A stretch of 5,314 nt of DNA, taken from contig JALTKC010000249.1 of the NCBI GenBank assembly GCA_027076245.1, positions 1-5,314 on the forward strand, in the 5' to 3' direction. This DNA is from Gammaproteobacteria bacterium (lineage in GTDB: Bacteria; Pseudomonadota; Gammaproteobacteria; GRL18). Made by a program: the position numbers and the translations under genes. The notes beneath the pieces were generated by a model. That model did not search any database. It saw only the letters and a program-made list of their open reading frames with translations, and was not told where the DNA came from. Positions 1 through 4,049 of the stretch are shown here, in pieces (positions within the stretch are counted from its first letter, which is position 1; the number at the start of each line of letters is the position of its first letter).

Positions 1-20
1 TTATAATACGCTATTTTACT

Positions 21-50
21 TTGCCTATTTTCTGACATTCCATCTATAAT
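21..50 (+). promoter_or_regulatory. Possible sigma70 promoter (TTGCCT-N18-TATAAT)
   Basis: A perfect -10 hexamer TATAAT lies at 45-50, and TTGCCT (four of six matches to TTGACA) lies at 21-26, 18 bp upstream. Transcription would start near 57. The region is AT-rich and other TATAAT strings occur at 2-7 and 60-65, so chance is a real possibility. If real, it would drive the small ORF downstream and favour its internal ATG at 148 over the ATG at 49. Confidence 0.3.
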
Positions 51-336
51 GATTTTGCCTATAATAATTACGCTTCTGTCCAGAGACCTTGAAAATATCT
101 ATTCCAGGTCTTATGTTAAACCCATATTAATTGTTGAGTCTTTTCCTATGTTAATTTTAAGTGAAGTTTTAATACAGAATCATCAGCTTGAATCCTATGC
201 TGATTTAATCCGTTTTATTCAGTCCAGGGCGCGGGACGGTGAAATGTTTTTTGATATTGATATTAAGCCACCCTTCCCTGATACCCCTGATGAGTGGGAA
301 TCTGATCTGGAGGCCAAATTTACCAGCCCAACCTGA
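49..336 (+). CDS. Small hypothetical protein (95 aa, or 62 aa from the internal ATG at 148)
   Basis: I do not recognise this protein. The frame is open from a TAA at 4-6 to the stop at 334-336. The C-terminal half looks most protein-like: an amphipathic stretch with ESYADLIRFIQSRARDGE, then an acidic, proline-rich tail (DIDIKPPFPDTPDEW). The first 33 residues are hydrophobic and less convincing. No Shine-Dalgarno precedes the ATG at 49, and a possible promoter at 21-50 would start transcription after it, so the ATG at 148 (weak GAG at 136-138) may be the true start, giving 62 residues. There is no cysteine, signal peptide or clear transmembrane helix in the short form. It lies 106 bp upstream of the Cas6-like gene in the same direction; a functional link is unproven. 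It could also be the remnant of a longer gene. Confidence 0.4.
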   Translation: MILPIIITLLSRDLENIYSRSYVKPILIVESFPMLILSEVLIQNHQLESYADLIRFIQSRARDGEMFFDIDIKPPFPDTPDEWESDLEAKFTSPT

Positions 337-342
337 TTAGCA

Positions 343-364
343 ATAACCGCTCATAACTGGTTAT
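343..364. repeat. Short inverted repeat ATAACC/GGTTAT
   Basis: Six-base perfect arms at 343-348 and 359-364 surround a 10-nt centre, just after the stop codon of the first ORF. No T-run follows, so it is a poor intrinsic terminator. It may be an operator or a chance dyad. Confidence 0.25.
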
Positions 365-387
365 ATCCCTTGTCATTGTGATCAGTC

Positions 388-419
388 GTTGTAATAGATA
401 GTTGTTGTAATAAATAGTT
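388..419. repeat. 16-bp tandem repeat, two abutting copies
   Basis: The unit GTTGTAATARATAGTT occurs at 388-403 and 404-419 with one difference (G397 versus A413) and no spacer between copies. It sits 24 bp before the start codon of the Cas6-like gene, in its 5' leader or promoter. It may be a tandem protein-binding site or a replication-slippage duplication. It is not a CRISPR array, because no spacers separate the copies. Confidence 0.75.
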
Positions 420-442
420 ATAGTAGTTAATGAGAGAATTAA

Positions 443-1126
443 ATGTTCTGGAGTGAAGAAGAAAAGCCGCAGGAATTTCAGGCACCGGATAAAGTCGTCG
501 ATTTATCCTTTAAACTGAATTGCAAACAGATCAAGCTGGATCATGCCTGGTCCCTGACTAATGCCATTAACGAACTTCTGCCCTGGTTCAAGGATGAGTC
601 TCAATGTGCGGTACACCATATTTATATCCCTCAATCGGGAAACGGCTGGGTTCGTTCTGATGAATTTGAAGATGAAGTCATTCAGCTTTCCCGCCGTACC
701 CGGCTGAAACTGCGGGTACCCAAACACCGCATAGAAGATACCCGGACTTTGACCGGTAAAAAAATTACCGTGGATGGCTTCGAGTTAACATTTGGTCCAT
801 CTGAGCAGCAGTTATTAAGCACCTTAACTACCCTGGTATCTCGTCATGTCCATGTACCGGACACCGATAATGATGAAGAGGCATTTTTAAAAGTCATTTA
901 CCAGCAGATCCAGGCCATGAATATTGATGTGCGTAAAATGTTATGTGGCAAATCTCATACCTTAAACACACCCAGCGGGCCGATTAAAACCCGCAGCCTG
1001 ATGATAGCAGACATCAACCCTGAAGAATCTATTCTCCTGCAGGAAAACGGGGTCGGTGACTTTTATAGTTACGGCTGCGGGGTATTCATTCCCCAGAAAG
1101 GTATCACTGCGGTTAACGCCGATTAG
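443..1126 (+). CDS. Cas6/Cmx6-like protein (type I-MYXAN Cas6 family), orphan
   Basis: This 227-aa protein resembles the Cas6/Cmx6 family, RAMP-fold proteins whose CRISPR members bind and cut crRNA-repeat hairpins. Visible traits in order: a first strand VDLSFKL (19-25); the DHAW segment with H34 opening the first helix, where family members carry DHGY and where Cas6 enzymes often place the catalytic histidine; an RLKLRVP strand (87-93); and a C-terminal segment (about 191-218) with the glycine-rich loop GVGDFYSYGCG (203-213) followed by VFIP. The length is about normal for the family. The start has a good GAGAG at 432-436, six bases upstream. No CRISPR array or other cas gene is in the window; neighbours are sulfur-oxidation genes. 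The gene ends in its own terminator and so appears monocistronic. The family call rests on remembered motif patterns; RNA cleavage is unproven, and a non-catalytic RNA-binding role is equally possible. Confidence 0.72.
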   Translation: MFWSEEEKPQEFQAPDKVVDLSFKLNCKQIKLDHAWSLTNAINELLPWFKDESQCAVHHIYIPQSGNGWVRSDEFEDEVIQLSRRTRLKLRVPKHRIEDTRTLTGKKITVDGFELTFGPSEQQLLSTLTTLVSRHVHVPDTDNDEEAFLKVIYQQIQAMNIDVRKMLCGKSHTLNTPSGPIKTRSLMIADINPEESILLQENGVGDFYSYGCGVFIPQKGITAVNAD

Positions 1127-1163
1127 CCGGTATCAATAAAGCCGATTAGCCGGTATCAATAAA
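1118..1163. repeat. Perfect 23-bp tandem duplication across the stop codon of the Cas6-like gene
   Basis: Positions 1118-1140 and 1141-1163 are identical over 23 bp and directly abut. The unit begins GCCGATTAGCC and ends CAATAAA. The first copy contains the functional TAG stop (1124-1126), so the second copy is entirely untranslated and the protein is unchanged by the duplication. It looks like a recent slippage or duplication event. Confidence 0.9.
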
Positions 1164-1169
1164 TATGCA

Positions 1170-1203
1170 ACCTATCTCTTTTGAGAGGTGTTTTTTATTT
1201 TTA
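1170..1203 (+). terminator. Rho-independent terminator after the Cas6-like gene
   Basis: The stem is CTC/GAG (1176-1178 with 1183-1185) around a TTTT loop, continued by ACCT/AGGT (1170-1173 with 1186-1189) across a two-base AT bulge. A T-rich tract follows (1191-1203: six T, A, five or more T). It isolates the Cas6-like gene from the DsrC-like gene. Confidence 0.7.
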
Positions 1204-1218
1204 ACTAATATATTATTT

Positions 1219-1267
1219 CCTAATTCAATTTATTAGGTTTTAGTGATAATAATTAGCTATTATTATC
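1219..1267. promoter_or_regulatory. Two adjacent palindromes upstream of the DsrC-like gene (candidate operators)
   Basis: Dyad 1 has arms CCTAAT (1219-1224) and ATTAGG (1232-1237) with a 7-nt centre. Dyad 2 has arms GATAATAAT (1245-1253) and ATTATTATC (1259-1267) with a 5-nt centre, giving a 23-bp element with perfect 9-bp arms. Both lie after the preceding terminator and 48-96 bp before the start codon at 1315, where a promoter is expected. A -10-like TTTAAT (1274-1279) lies just downstream, but no good -35 is seen. AT-rich dyads arise by chance, yet two in tandem suggest regulator binding. Confidence 0.5.
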
Positions 1268-1314
1268 TGAGTATTTAATCCAATTTATCCAAAATAAGTT
1301 TACGGAGCAGATTC

Positions 1315-1653
1315 ATGGCCATTACTTTTGAAGGTAAAGAAATAGAAACTACCCCTAACGGTTACCTGGTCGACTTTAATGACTGGAGTGAAGATCTGGC
1401 AAAACATATGGCAGCAGAGGAAGGGATTGAGCTGACAGACAGACACTGGGATCTTATTAACTATCTACGTGACCAGTACATCAATAATGGCGGCAAGCAA
1501 CCTAATACCCGCACCATGATTAAAGAAATGAGTGCGACCTGGGGCGAAAAGATTGGTTCTAAAGATCTGTATGATCTGTTTCCCAAAGATCCCAGTAAAC
1601 AGGGCGGTCGTATATCAGGTTTACCAGAAAGCAAGCGTAAAGGTGGTTATTAA
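1315..1653 (+). CDS. DsrC/TusE-family protein lacking both redox cysteines (RspA type)
   Basis: This 112-aa protein has the DsrC/TusE/DsvC fold pattern. It has the N-terminal GYLVDFNDW (17-25), then ELTDRHWDLINYLRDQY (39-55) matching the family helix and HTH-like region, then the conserved C-terminal arm LYDLFPKDPSKQGGRISGLP. Canonical DsrC carries one cysteine in KQxC and one as the penultimate residue, which form the trisulfide or persulfide in sulfur transfer. Here these positions are G98 and G111, and the protein has no cysteine at all. Family members without either cysteine have been termed RspA and proposed to be regulatory. The length equals normal DsrC, so this is a full protein, not a truncation. 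CGGAG at 1303-1307 lies seven bases before the ATG. It is flanked by the Cas6-like gene and a 69-aa gene, with dsrN and dsrR nearby. It could bind DsrAB or another Dsr partner competitively, or bind DNA. Confidence 0.88.
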   Translation: MAITFEGKEIETTPNGYLVDFNDWSEDLAKHMAAEEGIELTDRHWDLINYLRDQYINNGGKQPNTRTMIKEMSATWGEKIGSKDLYDLFPKDPSKQGGRISGLPESKRKGGY

Positions 1654-1710
1654 TACACCATTAGCCTGAATGAATATAAATTTTAATTATCATTCAACAC
1701 TACCCATTGT

Positions 1711-1746
1711 AGATATAGTATATTAGAATCTTCTCAGATATATTAT
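1711..1746. repeat. 11-bp direct repeats AGATATAKTAT
   Basis: AGATATAGTAT (1711-1721) and AGATATATTAT (1736-1746) differ at one base and are spaced 25 bp start to start, in the leader of the 69-aa gene. Each contains a -10-like string (TATATT at 1719-1724; TATATT/TATTAT at 1739-1746), so either may mark a promoter. No convincing -35 was found. Low complexity makes this weak. Confidence 0.25.
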
Positions 1747-1765
1747 GTCGGAATATTTAGCTTAT

Positions 1766-1788
1766 AACTGAGTTTAATTCAGTTTTTC
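1766..1788 (+). terminator. Weak intrinsic terminator or leader hairpin before the 69-aa gene
   Basis: AACTGAGT (1766-1773) pairs with ATTCAGTT (1777-1784), with one G-T wobble and a TTA loop, followed by a run of T (1783-1787). This is terminator-like but low in GC. It ends immediately before the Shine-Dalgarno CGGAG (1788-1792) of the next gene, so it may instead be an attenuator or a hairpin affecting translation of that gene. Confidence 0.4.
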
Positions 1789-1799
1789 GGAGATATGAA

Positions 1800-2009
1800 A
1801 TGAGCACTAAAGCAGAACTGATTCAAGAATTACTTCAAATGCAAAGAGACTTCATCAAATTTGAGCATGAAAATGGTATGCATCCTGATGATTACTACAA
1901 TCCAGGTGCCGGTCATCCTTTAGAAACTTATAAGAATGACTATATGGACAAAGCCGTTCAGGTTCTGGATATGGCTCATGAAGAAAAAGGTTCAGGCTGG
2001 AAACGTTAA
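1800..2009 (+). CDS. Small acidic hypothetical protein, 69 aa
   Basis: I do not recognise a named family. The 69-residue soluble protein starts with an amphipathic helix (AELIQELLQMQRDFIKFEHE, about 5-24), followed by a turn with HPDDYYNPGAGHPLETYK (28-45) and a second helix (about 46-63), ending in a basic GSGWKR tail. It contains no cysteine, no signal peptide and no membrane segment, and looks like a two-helix hairpin with a conserved-looking aromatic/proline centre. It is convincing as a gene: GGAG at 1789-1792 is seven bases before the ATG, codon use is normal, and a strong terminator follows. It lies between the cysteine-less DsrC-like gene and dsrN, so a role in sulfur oxidation is plausible, but only from context. 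Confidence 0.75.
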   Translation: MSTKAELIQELLQMQRDFIKFEHENGMHPDDYYNPGAGHPLETYKNDYMDKAVQVLDMAHEEKGSGWKR

Positions 2010-2018
2010 TTTCCACTT

Positions 2019-2064
2019 CTGTTACAGGTTATTTTTAAGATAGGTTAATATCTGCCTGAAACAG
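2019..2064 (+). other. Nested hairpin in the 3' untranslated region of the 69-aa gene
   Basis: Outer arms CTGTTACAGG (2019-2028) and CCTGAAACAG (2055-2064) pair with one mismatch. Inside them, AGATA (2038-2042) pairs with TATCT (2049-2053) around GGTTAA. The left-hand internal loop is U-rich. It lies between the stop codon and the strong terminator, so the transcript ends in a structured 3' tail that could protect the mRNA or be released as a small RNA. Confidence 0.4.
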
Positions 2065-2073
2065 TAACTGAAT

Positions 2074-2107
2074 ATAAAAAAGGGTCGCTTATGCGGCCCT
2101 TTTTTAT
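2074..2107 (+). terminator. Strong Rho-independent terminator before dsrN
   Basis: AAAAAAGGG (2076-2084) pairs perfectly with CCCTTTTTT (2097-2105). The stem continues through a T-G wobble and CGC/GCG around the loop TTAT (2089-2092). The A-run and T-run could make it work in both directions. It separates the DsrC-like and 69-aa genes from dsrN and dsrR, so dsrNR needs its own promoter. Confidence 0.9.
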
Positions 2108-2114
2108 TGGTCCG

Positions 2115-2127
2115 GGCTTATTAAGCC
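2115..2127. promoter_or_regulatory. 13-bp palindrome upstream of dsrN (candidate operator)
   Basis: GGCTTA and TAAGCC are perfect arms around a single central T. The centre at 2121 is about 65 bp before the dsrN start codon, a usual activator position if transcription begins at or near the ATG. No known regulator consensus is recognised. Confidence 0.35.
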
Positions 2128-2151
2128 TGCCATCTACCCATACCCAGACCA

Positions 2152-2179
2152 TTGAAAAATTTAATTTTACCCTTATAGA
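2152..2179 (+). promoter_or_regulatory. Possible sigma70 promoter for dsrN, predicting a leaderless message
   Basis: TTGAAA (2152-2157, five of six matches to TTGACA) and TATAGA (2174-2179, four of six matches to TATAAT) are separated by 16 bp. The expected start of transcription, about seven bases after the -10, coincides with the A of the dsrN ATG at 2186. No Shine-Dalgarno is visible there, which agrees with leaderless translation. Confidence 0.4.
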
Positions 2180-2185
2180 TCCTAA

Positions 2186-3598
2186 ATGCCGATTTCTTCA
2201 ACCCCCTTATTTATCTCTGCTGCCCATAAGTCCTCTGGTAAAACCACCATTACCATTGGCCTGCTGGCCGCTATGAAACAGAAAGGTCTGCGTGTTCAGC
2301 CTTTTAAAAAAGGGCCTGATTATATTGATCCGCTCTGGCACGGCAGTGCAGCCGGCCGGCCCTGCTATTCACTGGACTTTAATACCATGTCCAGAGATGA
2401 GATTCTGCAACTGGTATCCAGAAAAATAACTGCTTCGGATATCAGTATTATTGAAGGTAATAAGGGTTTATACGACGGTCTGGATCTGGACGGCAGTAAT
2501 AGTAATGCCGCTATTGCCAAGCTGCTGGATGCTCCGGTTATACTGGTACTGGATGCCCGGGGCATGACCCGGGGTATTGCTCCCTTGATACTGGGTTATC
2601 AGTCATTTGATCCGGGTATTAATATTGCCGGGGTTATTCTCAATCAGCTGGGTGGTTCCCGTCATGAGAGCAAGCTGCGAGCAGTTATTGAGCATTATAC
2701 CGATGTTCCGGTACTGGGCGCGATCCACAGAGACAGACGTCTGGAAATTGTAGAACGGCACCTGGGCCTGATGCCCAGTAATGAAGATGGTGAGGCTCAG
2801 CAGAAAATTAATGATATCGGCACCATTATTTCAGCCCAGACTGATCTTGAGCAAATTATCGGTATCAGTCATCATCATTCGCCAAAACATCTAAAAAGTG
2901 CCATTAAATCAGTTCCTAATACCCAGCCCATAGAAGCGGATATCCATCTGGCCTATATTAATGATTCAGCCTTCGGGTTTTACTACCCCGGTGATCTGGA
3001 AGCCCTGGAGCAGGCTGGCGCACAACTGATTGAGGTCAATTCTCTGAAAGATACCCACTTACCGGAGAACATTGATGGTCTGTTTATTGGCGGCGGATTC
3101 CCTGAAGAACGGCTGGAAGAACTTAATGCCAATCAGTCTTTTCGGCAATCCGTACTGGAAGCCATCGAAAACGGCCTTCCCACTTATGCAGAATGCGGCG
3201 GATTAATGTATTTATGCCGGAATATTATCTGGAATGATAAACAATATGCCATGGCCGGTGTTATTCCTGCGGATGCCAAAATGGAAGAAACCCCTCAGGG
3301 ACGTGGTTTAATCCGCTTTGCAGAAACTGAAGCCATGCCCTGGCCAGGGCTTGCAGAAAAAATTATTTCGGCTCATGAGTTTCACTATTCCCATCTAGTG
3401 AATATTCAACAGCCCTTAACCTTTGCCTATACTATCCATCGCGGCAGCGGCATTGACGGTCAACATGACGGCATCGTATATAAAAATTTACTGGCCTGTT
3501 ATGCCCATTTACAGGATACGGCTCAAAATCACTGGGCAAGTCGATTTATTGAATTTATTAAACAATATAAACACAATACCCACAAACAACCAATATAA
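2186..3598 (+). CDS. dsrN: DsrN, CbiA/CobB-like cobyrinate a,c-diamide synthase homologue
   Basis: This 470-aa protein is an ATP-dependent, glutamine-using amidotransferase of the CbiA/CobB family. In sulfur oxidizers DsrN is thought to amidate siroheme for sulfite reductase DsrAB. The N-terminal synthetase domain (about 6-195) has the P-loop HKSSGKT (14-20), FKKGPDYIDP (40-49) and EGNKGLYDG (90-98). The C-terminal class I glutamine amidotransferase domain (about 253-445) has LFIGGGFPE (299-307), the nucleophile C337 in YAECGGLMYL, HEFHYSHL (397-404), and the likely catalytic H441 in ACYAHLQ. Length and domain order are complete. The ATG at 2186 puts the P-loop at the usual distance from the N-terminus; no Shine-Dalgarno precedes it. 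dsrR follows after 27 bp. A role in cobalamin synthesis (cbiA) is the alternative, but no cob/cbi genes flank it and the dsrR partner favours dsrN. Confidence 0.9.
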   Translation: MPISSTPLFISAAHKSSGKTTITIGLLAAMKQKGLRVQPFKKGPDYIDPLWHGSAAGRPCYSLDFNTMSRDEILQLVSRKITASDISIIEGNKGLYDGLDLDGSNSNAAIAKLLDAPVILVLDARGMTRGIAPLILGYQSFDPGINIAGVILNQLGGSRHESKLRAVIEHYTDVPVLGAIHRDRRLEIVERHLGLMPSNEDGEAQQKINDIGTIISAQTDLEQIIGISHHHSPKHLKSAIKSVPNTQPIEADIHLAYINDSAFGFYYPGDLEALEQAGAQLIEVNSLKDTHLPENIDGLFIGGGFPEERLEELNANQSFRQSVLEAIENGLPTYAECGGLMYLCRNIIWNDKQYAMAGVIPADAKMEETPQGRGLIRFAETEAMPWPGLAEKIISAHEFHYSHLVNIQQPLTFAYTIHRGSGIDGQHDGIVYKNLLACYAHLQDTAQNHWASRFIEFIKQYKHNTHKQPI

Positions 3599-3625
3599 AC
3601 CAATACATACAAGTGAGAGAAAACC

Positions 3626-3949
3626 ATGATAAAACTGACAGAAGATGCAGCCAATCAAATTCTGGAACAGATTAAAGCCAGCGGTAGCGATGATCCCTTA
3701 AGAGTGGCAGTGACCACCCATTCTAAAATACAGGGCTTCCAGTATCTTATGGGGTTTGATGTTCAAAAAGAAGACGATACCCTGATTGAATCGCGCGGGG
3801 TTAAAATTATTGTCAATAATGAAATGGTAGATCTGTTAAACGGTATGGAAATTGACTTTGTCGAAGTGGACAGTGAAATAGAAGGTGATGACAAGCAGTT
3901 TATTTTCAAGAACCCCAATGATCCTAACTACAAGCCGCCTGCACAATAA
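3626..3949 (+). CDS. dsrR: DsrR, A-type iron-sulfur carrier homologue without cysteines
   Basis: This 107-aa protein has the IscA/HesB fold: LTEDAANQILEQI (4-16), a beta-rich core with LRVAVTTHSKIQGFQYLMGFD (25-45), GVKIIVNNEMVDLLNGMEIDFV (58-79) and FIFKNPN (92-98). The three cluster-binding cysteines of IscA, one before GxxY and two in a C-terminal CGC, are absent: the first corresponds to about I35 and the tail is DPNYKPPAQ. The protein has no cysteine, so it cannot assemble an Fe-S cluster in the IscA manner. This loss is a known hallmark of DsrR, which has been linked in A. vinosum to post-transcriptional control of dsr expression. GAGAG at 3615-3619 is six bases before the ATG, and the gene is 27 bp after dsrN in an apparent two-gene operon. 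In A. vinosum dsrS would follow; here it does not. Confidence 0.9.
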   Translation: MIKLTEDAANQILEQIKASGSDDPLRVAVTTHSKIQGFQYLMGFDVQKEDDTLIESRGVKIIVNNEMVDLLNGMEIDFVEVDSEIEGDDKQFIFKNPNDPNYKPPAQ

Positions 3950-3983
3950 GCATATTATTTAAACCGGATTTTATCCTCTAAAC

Positions 3984-4010
3984 ACAGCAGAGTGACAATT
4001 GCTCTGCTGT
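3984..4010 (+). terminator. Hairpin after dsrR, probable weak terminator or attenuator
   Basis: ACAGCAGAG (3984-3992) pairs perfectly over 9 bp with CTCTGCTGT (4002-4010) around a 9-nt loop. The following sequence (TCTGTTAG) lacks a clean U-tract, so termination may be partial and the kinase gene may be read through from dsrNR. No separate good promoter is apparent for the kinase in the 100-bp gap. Confidence 0.5.
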
Positions 4011-4049
4011 TCTGTTAGACTGGCCTTTTGTGCTAAACAACAGGTAGCC

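Noticed and set aside
503..727. 74-codon open frame on the minus strand
   Set aside because: It lies wholly inside the well-supported Cas6-like gene, has no ribosome binding site and shows no recognisable protein features.
388..1163. CRISPR array near the Cas6-like gene
   Set aside because: The only repeats are two abutting 16-bp copies and two abutting 23-bp copies. They differ from each other and have no spacers.
1315..1653. Canonical dsrC or tusE
   Set aside because: TusE keeps the penultimate cysteine and DsrC keeps both; this protein has neither.
2106..2185. Cobalamin riboswitch upstream of the CbiA-like gene
   Set aside because: The leader is only about 80 bp, has none of the conserved B12-box sequence or extended structure, and may not even be transcribed.
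2091..2276. 61-codon open frame beginning MRPFF
   Set aside because: Its start lies inside the terminator loop at 2089-2092 and it overlaps the dsrN start in another frame; the product is low-complexity and proline/leucine-rich.
2365..2565. 66-codon open frame on the minus strand
   Set aside because: It is an antisense shadow of the dsrN nucleotide-binding domain, with a serine/leucine-rich composition typical of reverse-frame translation.
3423..3629. 68-codon open frame overlapping the end of dsrN
   Set aside because: It overlaps the conserved ACYAHLQ end of dsrN in another frame and runs into the dsrR start; no protein family traits.
3626..3949. Functional IscA/ErpA iron-sulfur carrier
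   Set aside because: All three required cysteines are missing and the gene follows dsrN, which fits DsrR instead.
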